This document shows, in pieces, positions 8,176 to 16,828 of a stretch of DNA of 35,594 nt (positions are counted from its first letter, which is position 1; each line of letters opens with the position of its first letter). Source of the stretch: an uncultured Planktomarina sp. (GTDB taxonomy: Bacteria > Pseudomonadota > Alphaproteobacteria > Rhodobacterales > Rhodobacteraceae); the NCBI GenBank assembly GCA_905182325.1, contig CAJJBD010000024.1, forward strand, positions 1 to 35,594, in the 5' to 3' direction. The translations under genes and the position numbers were made by a program. The notes beneath the pieces were generated by a model, which had not been told where the DNA came from, searched no databases, and saw only the letters and a program-made list of their open reading frames with translations.

Positions 8176-9543
8176 CTAAGCCACCTCTGCAAAGACTTGT
8201 TTTAATGACATTTCTAACTTTTCAAACATTTCGTCAATATTGCTTTCTGTAAAAATAAATGCGGGACATAGCACAATCGCCTGACCTAGGGGCCGGCATA
8301 TTAATCCGTGATCTGTACAAGTATTTGCAATTCGCTCACTCACAGACAAGCTCGCAGAAAATGGAGTTTTAGTAGATTTATCTTGAACAGCTTCCAAAGC
8401 TCCCATGAAGCCCTTCACACGGGATTCTCCTATATTGGGGTTTTCAAGCAAGCGGTCCATATGAGCTTCAAAGTATGGTGTTAAATTACGTACGTTTTCT
8501 GCCAAGCCTTCGTTCATAATTATATCAATTGCCTTAAGGGCAACGGCTGATCCTACTGGGTGGCCTGAGGCTGTGAACCCATGTGGAAATTCTTCGATCG
8601 CCTCTGAAGCTGTCTGCAAGCGATGAGTAAGTTGCGGCCCAAGGACGACTGCACCCATTGGAAAATAGCCTGCAGTGAGATTTTTTGAGCTGATAATAGC
8701 ATCTGGTACAAAGTCATAGGCCTCGCAGCCCCAGGTGTGACCAGTGCGACCAAATCCACAAATAACTTCATCAGAAATAAATGGAATATTATATTTCTGA
8801 AGAATTGGTTGTAAGGCTTGGAAATAACCAATCGAGGGAGGAATTACGCCGCCAGCACCCATAACGGGCTCTGCAAAAAATCCTGCGATGGTTTCTGGAC
8901 CTTCCGCTAAGATCATATCTTCAAGTTCTTTGGCCAGGCGTGCGGTAAATTGTACTTCACTTTCGCCGTCTAGCCCCTCGCGCCAGTAGTGAGGACAGGT
9001 TAGGTGAAGAAATTCTGGCAAGGGAAGTCCAAACACAGCATTATATGGTTTTCCAGTCATCGATGCTGAAACAGCTGTAACCCCGTGATATGCATTTTTT
9101 CTTGTTATAATTTTCCGGCGTGTTGTATTGCCCTCGGAGCCATGCAGAAACCAAAGCATTTTTACCATCGTATCGTTAGCTTCGGAGCCAGAATTTGTGT
9201 AAAAAACTTTTCCAGTTTTGAAGGGGGATACTTCAATAAGTTTTTCAGATAGTACAACAGTCTGATCTGCCATTCGACCAAAGAACGCATGATAACCTGG
9301 AAAACGATCATATTGATCTTTTGCAGCCTGCGCCAATCCTTTATGGTCAAAACCAGCAACCATATTCCATAATCCAGAATTTGCATCTAAAAATTTTTGA
9401 CCATGTACGTCAAAGACATATGGCCCTGTCCCATGGGTCAGTACAGTCGCGCCGCGATTTTCAATAGTGGGCAAATCGGTGAAGCCGTAAAAGGAGTGGG
9501 CATCTGCCCGCGCTTCCCAGCTGTTTGGCGATTGGTCTTTCAT
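8176..9543 (-). CDS. Class III PLP aminotransferase (omega-amine:pyruvate / putrescine-type)
   Basis: A 455-residue class III aminotransferase (fold type I). The PLP lysine is K287 in SSKNLTAGY and the pyridine-binding aspartate is D258 in SDEVICGFGRTG; GSEAND (119-124) contacts the phosphate. Overall it resembles omega-amino acid:pyruvate and putrescine:pyruvate transaminases (SpuC type). It is the last gene of the polyamine-like operon, 71 nt after the oxidase, with GGAG about 9 nt before its ATG. Plausible roles are transamination of putrescine, a gamma-glutamyl amine, or GABA/beta-alanine made by the pathway; context favours an amine-derived substrate. Substrate specificity is an inference. 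Confidence 0.9.
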   Translation of the reverse strand: MKDQSPNSWEARADAHSFYGFTDLPTIENRGATVLTHGTGPYVFDVHGQKFLDANSGLWNMVAGFDHKGLAQAAKDQYDRFPGYHAFFGRMADQTVVLSEKLIEVSPFKTGKVFYTNSGSEANDTMVKMLWFLHGSEGNTTRRKIITRKNAYHGVTAVSASMTGKPYNAVFGLPLPEFLHLTCPHYWREGLDGESEVQFTARLAKELEDMILAEGPETIAGFFAEPVMGAGGVIPPSIGYFQALQPILQKYNIPFISDEVICGFGRTGHTWGCEAYDFVPDAIISSKNLTAGYFPMGAVVLGPQLTHRLQTASEAIEEFPHGFTASGHPVGSAVALKAIDIIMNEGLAENVRNLTPYFEAHMDRLLENPNIGESRVKGFMGALEAVQDKSTKTPFSASLSVSERIANTCTDHGLICRPLGQAIVLCPAFIFTESNIDEMFEKLEMSLKQVFAEVA

Positions 9544-9614
9544 TTTAGGAACTCCAATAAATTGTTTTCTGACTTTAACCTAGAGTAATTTTTTTTCGCT
9601 AACACCCAATTTCT

Positions 9615-10919
9615 CTATATGCCGAGCCTATCTCGCAATGAGAACCACGTCATTGCCAAAGTCATAATCGGACTTCGAAAGGTTTGCCCGCCAGGGAAGG
9701 CAGGGTGTGGGAGGTCAGATAATAAGTCAAATTGAGATGCATTCCCTGCTATTGTTTCGGCCAATACTTGACCGGCAAAGCTAGCCATTGCCACACCATG
9801 GCCCGAGTAACCGGCTGCAGCCAATTGCTGTTTGCCAACTCTTGCAAACAGCGGTAACCGCGTTGTGGTTATGCCTAAGGTGCCACCCCATGCATGAGTT
9901 AGGTTAACATCTGCTAGTTGTGGAAAAATTTCAGTCAACGGTCGGCGTACTTTGGCAAATATATCTTTGGGAAATTTGGTACCATAGCTTTCACCACCAC
10001 CAAAAATTAACCGGTTGTCTTCACTTAATTTGTAGTAGTTTAAAACAAATCGATTGTCGGCAACTGCGATATTTTTAGTTAGAATTTCTCTTGGGTCCTC
10101 TAGTGGTTCAGTAGCCACTAAAAAATTATTAATTGGCATCACGTGCGCTGCTTGATTGCGATTTAGATTAGTATGATAGCCGTTTGTGGCGTGTACAACA
10201 TACTCAGCTTTTACCTCGCCTAGATCAGTTACTACTAGATTTGAACTGCCATTTTTAACTTCTTTAACAAGACTTGCCTCGTATAGTATTGCCCCTTCTG
10301 CCTCAGCTGCCTTAGCTAAGCCAAAGGCATATCTAAGAGGGTGTAAGTGACCTGCTCCCCAGTCTATTGTTCCACCAGAATAAGCTTGTGATTTTATCAC
10401 ATCTGCCAGGGAACCCGTGTCTAGGCATTCAATTTCACTGTAGTCGTAATTTTTTTTTAAATAATCAGCTTTTGCGTGACTATTTATGGTGTCTCTATCG
10501 TTGAAACATGCTTCCGCAACACCCGGGTTATAGCCCGCATCTGGTGCAAATTGGATCGCTAAATTACGAGTTAATTTTTTTGCGGCCTGCGCCATTTCCC
10601 AGAGCCGGTGGGCTGCGTCATGGCCTAATTGTTTTTCCAGTTTCTGCTGGTCTTGGTTCCATCCAGAGCCAACTTGACCACCATTTCGCCCAGAGGCTCC
10701 AAACCCTACGCGATGGGCCTCCAAAACTATTACCTTAAAACCTTTTCTTGCGAGATGGAGGGCAGTTGATAAGCCAGTAAAACCCGCACCTATCACACAG
10801 ACATCACAACTAATACCACCCATGAGCGGCGGGTGGATTTGTGAGTGAGGCGAGCTTTCGGTGTACCAGCTGGGTGGATACGTGGCGGGCGTATCATTAG
10901 CGTGTAGAAAATCAGACAT
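9615..10919 (-). CDS. puuB: FAD-dependent oxidoreductase, gamma-glutamylputrescine oxidase-like
   Basis: A 434-residue DAO-family flavoenzyme. The Rossmann motif is CVIGAGFTGLSTALHLA (41-57), followed by the acidic end of strand 2 at VLEA and the GASGRNGGQV block typical of PuuB-like amine oxidases; GHGVAMASFAGQVLAE near the C-terminus completes the FAD site. Family role: oxidative deamination of a gamma-glutamylated amine to the aldehyde with release of ammonia and H2O2. Its ATG lies 8 nt inside the end of the PuuA-like gene, indicating translational coupling. No aldehyde dehydrogenase (PuuC) follows in the window, so the aldehyde must be handled elsewhere. Confidence 0.88.
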   Translation of the reverse strand: MSDFLHANDTPATYPPSWYTESSPHSQIHPPLMGGISCDVCVIGAGFTGLSTALHLARKGFKVIVLEAHRVGFGASGRNGGQVGSGWNQDQQKLEKQLGHDAAHRLWEMAQAAKKLTRNLAIQFAPDAGYNPGVAEACFNDRDTINSHAKADYLKKNYDYSEIECLDTGSLADVIKSQAYSGGTIDWGAGHLHPLRYAFGLAKAAEAEGAILYEASLVKEVKNGSSNLVVTDLGEVKAEYVVHATNGYHTNLNRNQAAHVMPINNFLVATEPLEDPREILTKNIAVADNRFVLNYYKLSEDNRLIFGGGESYGTKFPKDIFAKVRRPLTEIFPQLADVNLTHAWGGTLGITTTRLPLFARVGKQQLAAAGYSGHGVAMASFAGQVLAETIAGNASQFDLLSDLPHPAFPGGQTFRSPIMTLAMTWFSLRDRLGI

Positions 10920-12264
10920 TTAATAAAAGGTGTTCACGTTCCCAGGGTGAAATGACCTGGAGAAATTCACTGTACTCAGTGCGCTTTACAATTGAATATA
11001 CTCGGGCAAATTCAGGGTCTAAAACTTTATGAAGCCTTTTGGCATTATCGAATAGATCGAGCGCCGTAAAAAGATCATATGGAATTCCTTCTTCACCATC
11101 ATAGGCATCTCCACGATATTGTTTATCGGGGCGGCCTTGATCCTCCATGCCAAGGTAACAACAAGCTAGGGATGCAGCAATCCCAAGATAAGGATTACAA
11201 TCCATTCCAACTAAACGATTTTCTATTCGACGTGCATGAGGGTCAGAGAGAGGAATGCGGATACCTGTGGTGCGATTGTCGCGTGCCCACTCTAAATTAA
11301 TCGGCGCTGCGTGATCTTTCACATAGCGACGGTAACTATTCACATATGGTGCAAGCATGGCTATCGCTGACGGGAGATGGTTTTGAAGACCCGCAATCAT
11401 ATGGTAAAATATGTCTGTTTCTCCACCCTGTGGGCCAACAAAAATATTTTGTCCGTCTGTATCTAAAAATGAATGGTGGATGTGCATTGCGGAGCCGGGC
11501 TCTTCTGCGATTGGTTTTGCCATGAAAGTGGCAAAACAGTCATGTTTGAGAGCTGCCTCTCTTATTAATCGTTTAAAATAAAAAACTTCGTCTGCGAGCT
11601 TAACTGGGTCACCGTGCCGGAGGTTTATTTCGACTTGTCCTGCTCCACCCTCTTGAGTGATCCCATCAATTTCAAACCCTTGGGCCTCTGCAAAGTCATA
11701 TATATCGTCGATTACTGGTCCGTATTCGTCTACCGCCGACATTGAATAGGCTTGGCGGGCTGCAGCGGGTCGTCCTGAGCGCCCCATCATTGGGGTGATT
11801 GGTTGGGCGGGATCAATGTTGCGCGCAACCAGAAAAAATTCCATTTCGGGTGCGACTATGGGCTCCAATCCTTTTTTGCGAAAGAGGCTAACCACGCGCT
11901 TGAGTACGTTTCTAGGTGATGTTGGAATAGGTTCATCATCGCGACCAAAGGCATCATGAATAACTTGAAGAGTTACATCTGCGGTCCATGGCGCGGCAGT
12001 TGCCGTATCCAAATCTGGTCTCAAAATCATGTCAGGTTCCACCCAACCTTCATCCCCCGCAGCTTCGGCCCAGCCGCCAGTAAGCGTCTGTAGAAAAATT
12101 GAGTTGGGTAGGTAAAAGTGATTTTGCCTGGCAAACTTGGTAGCGGGTACGGCCTTTCCTCGAGCCACCCCTGGTAGATCTGAAATGATACACTCGACTT
12201 CATCAAGTGCTCGTCCACTCAGGTAGGCTTGTGCCGCTTCTGGCAAATCATCTTTCCAACTCAT
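10912..12264 (-). CDS. puuA: Glutamine synthetase-family ligase, gamma-glutamylputrescine synthetase-like
   Basis: A 450-residue member of the glutamine synthetase fold, ATP-dependent, expected to join glutamate to an amine. Catalytic residues line up with GS: E140/E142 in PEMEFF, E205 and E212 in EGGAGQVE, H261/H263 in HIHHSF, the NRTTGIRIP nucleotide/phosphate segment and RIENRLVGMDCNPYL. Its closeness to PuuA rather than GlnA is inferred from the flanking puuB-like gene and from the absence of a recognisable adenylylation tyrosine loop. It overlaps the amidotransferase by 4 nt (ATGA) upstream and puuB by 8 nt downstream. Substrate could be putrescine, another polyamine or a monoamine. Confidence 0.9.
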   Translation of the reverse strand: MSWKDDLPEAAQAYLSGRALDEVECIISDLPGVARGKAVPATKFARQNHFYLPNSIFLQTLTGGWAEAAGDEGWVEPDMILRPDLDTATAAPWTADVTLQVIHDAFGRDDEPIPTSPRNVLKRVVSLFRKKGLEPIVAPEMEFFLVARNIDPAQPITPMMGRSGRPAAARQAYSMSAVDEYGPVIDDIYDFAEAQGFEIDGITQEGGAGQVEINLRHGDPVKLADEVFYFKRLIREAALKHDCFATFMAKPIAEEPGSAMHIHHSFLDTDGQNIFVGPQGGETDIFYHMIAGLQNHLPSAIAMLAPYVNSYRRYVKDHAAPINLEWARDNRTTGIRIPLSDPHARRIENRLVGMDCNPYLGIAASLACCYLGMEDQGRPDKQYRGDAYDGEEGIPYDLFTALDLFDNAKRLHKVLDPEFARVYSIVKRTEYSEFLQVISPWEREHLLLNV

Positions 12265-12962
12265 GTAATTACCTCAGGCTTAAAGTCACCCTTAAAAAAT
12301 GCTGCGATATCGCTTGCGATGATATGGTCATGTGTGGGTAGATTGGTCAATTTGTCCGCATGATCTATCAGTTGAGGGGGGTAGGCAGTACTGCCACGAC
12401 GGGCGATTATGTAATCTGAAATGATTGAATTGTTCATTTCGGGGTGTGGTTGAATCGTGTAAGCGCGGCTGCCATAAATTAAGGCAGCATTTTGACAAAA
12501 ACTGTTGCTCGCAATTACGCTTGCACCATCGGGTAGCTCCACAATTTGATCTTGGTGCCAGGCGTTCAGTGATATCTCTCCATGGCCTCCAAAGACATAG
12601 TCTTGATGCCCAATAGCCCACCCACCATCAAATTTTTTTACTTTGCCACCCAGAGCCTGAGCGATTGCCTGATGGCCAAAGCATACGCCGACCATAGGGC
12701 GCGTGCTGGCGTAGATACCTTTTATGAATTCTTTGAGTGGAGTGATGAAGGGGAGATCTTCATAAATGCCATGTTTCGATCCAGTGATTAGCCAGCCCTC
12801 AGCATCAGTAGGTGAGGCAGGGAAATTACCATCTACCACATTCCAAGTCTTATACTTAAAGCCATGGCCATCTAAAAAAGTTGAAAACATAGCATCATAA
12901 TTGCCGTGATTATCTTTTACATTTTCTGGTGGATAACCACAATTTAATATACCGATTAGCAT
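12261..12962 (-). CDS. Class I glutamine amidotransferase
   Basis: A 233-residue stand-alone class I GATase domain. The triad is visible: C94 in GVCFGHQ, H173 and E175 in QPHPEM. I start at the ATG giving MLIGILNCGYPP because that is the family's first strand; a longer reading to 13058 would overlap the preceding ligase gene and adds no recognisable domain. It sits between two GS-like ligases, 61 nt after one and overlapping the other by 4 nt. A possible role is hydrolysis of a gamma-glutamyl amide intermediate, replacing PuuD, or supply of ammonia to a partner. PuuD itself belongs to the related C26 peptidase group. Function inferred from context. Confidence 0.88.
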   Translation of the reverse strand: MLIGILNCGYPPENVKDNHGNYDAMFSTFLDGHGFKYKTWNVVDGNFPASPTDAEGWLITGSKHGIYEDLPFITPLKEFIKGIYASTRPMVGVCFGHQAIAQALGGKVKKFDGGWAIGHQDYVFGGHGEISLNAWHQDQIVELPDGASVIASNSFCQNAALIYGSRAYTIQPHPEMNNSIISDYIIARRGSTAYPPQLIDHADKLTNLPTHDHIIASDIAAFFKGDFKPEVIT

Positions 12963-13023
12963 GGATTTATCTTTCAGAGTTTGTATCAATCTAGGCTTGA
13001 AAAATGAATTTGAAAAGAGATGA

Positions 13024-14301
13024 TTAAGCGGTGTCAATAAGTGCCAGGAGCGTGTCATGATCTGACATCTGGCTAAAAAGTTTAAATTCCTGTGCTTTAG
13101 TGGCGGCCAGATTTTGTAAAATTACTTCCGAAAAGAAACCACTTATTGGTGAATGGTTTATCGCCTCAATCGCTTCTGGTAAGTTTTTCAGTAATTCTGA
13201 GGCGGGGTTGGGTTTTTCGTAGGCGTTACCGGTTGTGGGCTCAGGTGGTTTTAGCTTAGATTTTATCCCCTGCAATGCAGCACCGAAGATGGCTGTGAAT
13301 AGCAAGTAGGGATTGGCGTCGCCCCCGGCCACGCGGTGCTCAATTCTAGTTGAGGCCGTGTTGCCGCCCGGAATGCGAATGGCGACAGTGCGGTTCTCAA
13401 AACCCCAAGTTGCAGATGTTGGGGCGTGTGCCCCGGATACAAAGCGGCCGTAGCTGTTTATGTATGGCGCAAAAAATAAAGTACTTGCCGAAAAGCTATT
13501 TAAACACCCAGCAACTGCTGCCATGAGAATACCTTCGTCACAAAACACATTCTCACCCTCCCGATTGAGGACTGAGAAATGAGTGTGTAGGCCATTACCG
13601 CTCTCAGTGGCAAATGGCTTTGCCATAAAAGTAGCAGCCATTCCGTGGTTGCGGGCTGTACCTTTAATTAGTTCCTTAAGTAAGATCACATTGTCTGCGA
13701 TGTGGAGTGCGGGCCCATGCGCCATCGTTACCTCAAATTGCCCAACACCCGCCTCGGCAGTGACGCTCAAGTGGCCGAGCCCCATAACTTCTGCACTTTT
13801 GGTAATCTCATTAAAAAACGCATCAAAGCTATCTAACTCTCTAAGGGAAAGTATTTCAGTGTTGGATAGACGCCGGCCAGTTTTCGGATTTAATGGCGGC
13901 GTTAAGTTGCCACTATTTTCCAGTAAAAAAAATTCTAATTCACACGCAGCAATAACTTGCCATCCACGGGTGTCAAAGCTTTCCAGAACGTTGGCCAGTG
14001 CAACGCGAGGGTCTCCAGCGAAGGGAGCGCCGTCATCGTGCTGCATGGTTCGAAGGTCTAGGTGTGCATCACCGGAAACCCAAGGCAACGGAATTAAGTC
14101 TCTATTAGCAGATGCCATAATCCCGTCTTGGTCCCCACTTTCAAATACAAGTGGTGAGCCCTCAATGTCAGAGCCAAAGATGTCTAAATTTAGGGCTGAC
14201 AGGGGCATGCGCATTTCCTTGCCAGCCAAAGAAGCTGCAACCCGCTTTCCCCTCATCTGACCATTTAAATCAACCGCGGCTATCCGAAGAGATTTGGTCA
14301 T
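13024..14301 (-). CDS. Second glutamine synthetase-family ligase
   Basis: A 425-residue GS-fold ligase, a divergent paralogue of the PuuA-like protein in the same operon. Catalytic blocks are intact: CELEFF, EAGVGQFEV, GLHTHFSV, NRTVAIRIP and RIEHRVAGGDANPYL. The N-terminal beta-grasp part is shorter: it starts directly at RIAAVDLNGQMRGKRV, which corresponds to VECIISDLPGVARGK about 20 residues into the paralogue. It overlaps the upstream permease by 4 nt (ATGA). The two ligases may glutamylate different amines or work as a hetero-oligomer; neither can be decided from sequence. GlnA-type nitrogen assimilation is unlikely given the context. Confidence 0.88.
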   Translation of the reverse strand: MTKSLRIAAVDLNGQMRGKRVAASLAGKEMRMPLSALNLDIFGSDIEGSPLVFESGDQDGIMASANRDLIPLPWVSGDAHLDLRTMQHDDGAPFAGDPRVALANVLESFDTRGWQVIAACELEFFLLENSGNLTPPLNPKTGRRLSNTEILSLRELDSFDAFFNEITKSAEVMGLGHLSVTAEAGVGQFEVTMAHGPALHIADNVILLKELIKGTARNHGMAATFMAKPFATESGNGLHTHFSVLNREGENVFCDEGILMAAVAGCLNSFSASTLFFAPYINSYGRFVSGAHAPTSATWGFENRTVAIRIPGGNTASTRIEHRVAGGDANPYLLFTAIFGAALQGIKSKLKPPEPTTGNAYEKPNPASELLKNLPEAIEAINHSPISGFFSEVILQNLAATKAQEFKLFSQMSDHDTLLALIDTA

Positions 14302-15101
14302 CGAATGATCTGTGGCCTATAGCGCAGACGGGTACGCACGTCTTTTGGAAGATGACGGTTTAGTCGTTTATTGATTATTCCAAAAAAGCCAATAACTACT
14401 AACGTTAGAAGTATAAAGTAAAAGGCCAGAATGGGATAAGGTAAGAAGGGGTTAAATGTCTTGTCAGCAAAATACCTAGCATAGTACAAGGCATCTCCTC
14501 GCTGTTGCCACGCTGGAAACCCGGAAAAGAAAACTAGTGTCGTAGCATGGAACAGAAAAATAGCCTCATTTACATATGCCGGCCAAGCCAGTCGCATTGT
14601 GGTAGGCCAAATAATTCGAATGAATTTTTTCCACCCAGTCAGACCATAGGCATCAGCCGCTTCCACTTCGCCATTAGGGATAGAGCGTAAGGCGCCATAA
14701 AAAATTTCTGCAGAATAGGCCGCGGTATTTAGAATAAGAACTACTAGCGCACCTACTTGCGCCGCCGTAAGCCAGGGTAAAATCCCTTTCTGTTTTAGGC
14801 GTAAAAAGATAAAATAAGCCAAGAAAAATTGAATAAATAGGGGTGATCCTCGGAATACTAAAATAAACCATTCAGCAGGTTTGCGGACTATGTCATGCGG
14901 GCTCGCCTTGGCGATTGCCATTGCATTAGCTATAAAAAATCCAACCAGGAGTGCTATGGCACCAAAATAAATATTCCAGAGAAGGCCTGAACCAATAAGA
15001 GTGAAATGGTGGCACAACGTAAAGTCGGTTTTTGGCAATAGCCGAGCACCATAGCCAACTGAGCGTAGCCCATAGTCAATGATTGTTTGACTACAGGTCA
15101 T
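14298..15101 (-). CDS. ABC transporter permease, polar amino acid type (HisM-like)
   Basis: A 267-residue inner-membrane permease with about five to six hydrophobic helices. The cytoplasmic EAA loop that docks on the ATPase reads EVEAADAYGLTGWKKFIRIIWP (about 166-187). It belongs to the His/Glu/Gln/Arg-opine (PAAT) permease family. It overlaps the preceding permease by 4 nt and the following ligase gene by 4 nt, so import and catabolism are translationally coupled. It probably forms a heterodimer with the neighbouring permease, with the ATPase at 16829-17602 and the binding protein at 16076-16795. The C-terminal tail is basic and cytoplasmic. Confidence 0.93.
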   Translation of the reverse strand: MTCSQTIIDYGLRSVGYGARLLPKTDFTLCHHFTLIGSGLLWNIYFGAIALLVGFFIANAMAIAKASPHDIVRKPAEWFILVFRGSPLFIQFFLAYFIFLRLKQKGILPWLTAAQVGALVVLILNTAAYSAEIFYGALRSIPNGEVEAADAYGLTGWKKFIRIIWPTTMRLAWPAYVNEAIFLFHATTLVFFSGFPAWQQRGDALYYARYFADKTFNPFLPYPILAFYFILLTLVVIGFFGIINKRLNRHLPKDVRTRLRYRPQIIR

Positions 15102-15964
15102 GTTGTGCTTCCTAGCGTGCCTTGCCCATGAGACAGCCGTTTCATCAATCTTTCAAGAATGATTTCAGATATTTTGGTAAATGCCAAATAAAATACCATC
15201 AAAAATAAAAAATAATACATTCGTACATCCCCGTGTGGATAGGCGGAGAATTTAGCCAGTTGGGTGCCACCGAGTTCGCGCGCCCAATAGACGATATCTT
15301 CAATACCAAGTAGAAAAAGTAAAGGTGTGGCCTTAATTAAAACCATCCAGAGGTTTGAGAGGCCAGGCAGTGCGTAAATCCACATTTGAGGAACCAAAAC
15401 GCGCCAGAATACTTGTCTTTGGTTCATACCAAATGATTGACCTGTTTCTATTTGTGCTTTTGGAACGGCGCCCATTGCTCCGTAAAGGACGTTGGCTGCG
15501 AATGCCCCAAAGACAATGGTAAACGTTAGAACTGCGGTAAAAAAGCCATAAATATCATGCAAATATTGTGGGGCTGATCCTAGTGGTAGCTTGGCAGATT
15601 TACACACAATAAAATCGTTGCCTTGGCGAATTGGTTCGGACCAATCTGGGCAAAAAGCTTGGTGTCGCAACCACTCAAATCCCTGATCTAATGCAATTAC
15701 GAAAAAAAGGAAAAATGCAATGTCGGGAACACCCCTTACGATTGATATGTAAACTTTTCCTATCCAACGCAGTAAAAAAAACTGAGATTGTGCTAATGTT
15801 GCCCCCCCAAAACCAAAGATAAGAGCCGTAGGTCCGGTGATGGCGAGTAAGCCCAATACCGTTCCAAATGATTGATAAAATAGGAAGTGTTTGCCTGTGG
15901 TGAGGTAGCAGCTAAGCCACGAGAAGCTTGCGAGAGTACTTGGATCTGAGCAGAAGCTAAAAAT
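15098..15964 (-). CDS. ABC transporter permease, polar amino acid type (HisQ-like), unusual start
   Basis: Partner permease of the PAAT importer, with the EAA loop KAQIETGQSFGMNQRQVFWRVLVP and the VRGVPDIAFFLFF segment typical of the family. The first canonical start codon in frame is TTG at 15856 (252 aa), which would begin in the middle of the first membrane helix. Upstream the frame stays open for 51 codons, and the added residues (FSFCSDPST..., SWLSCYLTTGKH, FYQSFGTVL) look like the normal N-terminus of this subfamily. No ATG, GTG or TTG occurs there. An ATT at 15962-15964, with AGGGG about 8 nt before it, is the best start, giving about 288 aa. The conservative alternative is TTG 15856, which has a GGA about 6 nt upstream. 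Confidence 0.85.
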   Translation of the reverse strand: MFSFCSDPSTLASFSWLSCYLTTGKHFLFYQSFGTVLGLLAITGPTALIFGFGGATLAQSQFFLLRWIGKVYISIVRGVPDIAFFLFFVIALDQGFEWLRHQAFCPDWSEPIRQGNDFIVCKSAKLPLGSAPQYLHDIYGFFTAVLTFTIVFGAFAANVLYGAMGAVPKAQIETGQSFGMNQRQVFWRVLVPQMWIYALPGLSNLWMVLIKATPLLFLLGIEDIVYWARELGGTQLAKFSAYPHGDVRMYYFLFLMVFYLAFTKISEIILERLMKRLSHGQGTLGSTT

Positions 15965-16025
15965 CGTATAAACCCCTAGTAGTGGTTCTTTATTATGTCT
16001 TGATAGATGTTAGTAAACTATAGCC

Positions 16026-16061
16026 AAAAAAAGAGGGGCAAAGATTAACACTTCGCCCCTC
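16026..16061 (-). terminator. Intrinsic terminator/attenuator after the binding-protein gene
   Basis: On the minus strand GAGGGGCGAAG and CTTTGCCCCTC form an 11-bp stem (one G-U pair) around a 7-nt loop, followed at once by seven Us (plus-strand A-run 16026-16032). This is a textbook Rho-independent terminator. It begins 14 nt after the binding-protein stop codon and lies upstream of the permeases and catabolic genes. It probably lets part of transcription through, so that the binding protein and ATPase are made in excess, a common arrangement in ABC importer operons. Confidence 0.88.
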
Positions 16062-16075
16062 CGTAATAATATAAT

Positions 16076-16795
16076 TTATGGAAATGGTTGGCCCACTTCC
16101 CATTTGATGATTAGAGCGTTCAGTGTTCCGTCTGCTTTCATCGTTTTAACTGCGGCACTGAACTTGTCTCGTAACTCATTGTCAGATTCGCGGATACCCA
16201 TGGCTACACCGCCACCTATGAATTCTTGCTTGTCTAGCAGTACTAGGCCCGCATCTGCCTCGGCTATTGGTGCGACATAGTTTAAATCTGCTAAAACGGC
16301 ATCGGCTTCGCCATTTCTGACGGCAGAAATAGTCTCTTCAGGTGTTGCAAATTCAACTAAAGTAACTCCAGGCAATGCTGCAGCAAAAGCCGCCTGTATA
16401 GTGTTAGTCTGAGCAGCGATAACGGCTCCGGACAGATTAACATCAGACGAAAGAGCGACATAGGCGGATGGTTCTGGCAGTGTGTACTCTTCTGTAAAGT
16501 CGATTACTGTATCACGCTCGGCAGTGAATGACATGCCGGCAATAATGGTGTCATAGTTACCAGATACTAGATTTGGGATTATGCTATCCCAATCATTTAC
16601 AACCCACTCACATTTAAGGGCTGCACGCGCGCAAAGTTCGTCACCTAATTCGCGCTCAAAGCCGTCAACTTCACCGGCGTCATTGATGAAATTATAGGGT
16701 GGGTATGCACCCTCTGTGCCCATGCGTACGGTGTCGGCAAAAGACATTCCCGCTACAAGCGCCATTGCGGCGGTAGTTAAGATCAGCTTATTCAT
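16076..16795 (-). CDS. Periplasmic solute-binding protein, polar amino acid type
   Basis: A 239-residue SBP_bac_3 (HisJ/LAO/GlnH family) protein with a signal peptide cleaved near AGMSFA-DTV (residues 1-20). Two cysteines, C55 and C62, match the disulphide of HisJ-type proteins. By motif alignment, R94 (in SFTAER) and D170 (in VLADL) correspond to the Arg and Asp that hold the carboxylate and amino groups of amino-acid ligands. This suggests a ligand with an amino-acid-like head rather than plain putrescine; canonical PotF/PotD polyamine receptors belong to another family. AAGGAG lies about 7 nt before the ATG. A strong terminator follows the gene. Confidence 0.94.
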   Translation of the reverse strand: MNKLILTTAAMALVAGMSFADTVRMGTEGAYPPYNFINDAGEVDGFERELGDELCARAALKCEWVVNDWDSIIPNLVSGNYDTIIAGMSFTAERDTVIDFTEEYTLPEPSAYVALSSDVNLSGAVIAAQTNTIQAAFAAALPGVTLVEFATPEETISAVRNGEADAVLADLNYVAPIAEADAGLVLLDKQEFIGGGVAMGIRESDNELRDKFSAAVKTMKADGTLNALIIKWEVGQPFP

Positions 16796-16828
16796 GGTTA
16801 TCTCCTTAAAATGAGTTGCTGAGAGTGG

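Noticed and set aside
12963-13058. Longer N-terminus for the class I amidotransferase (start at 13058)
   Set aside because: It would overlap the preceding ligase gene and add 32 residues with no family match; the domain begins naturally at MLIGILNCGYPP.
13583-14260. Long 225-codon plus-strand ORF opposite the second ligase gene
   Set aside because: The minus-strand frame has all glutamine synthetase catalytic blocks; the antisense reading has none and is an ORF shadow.
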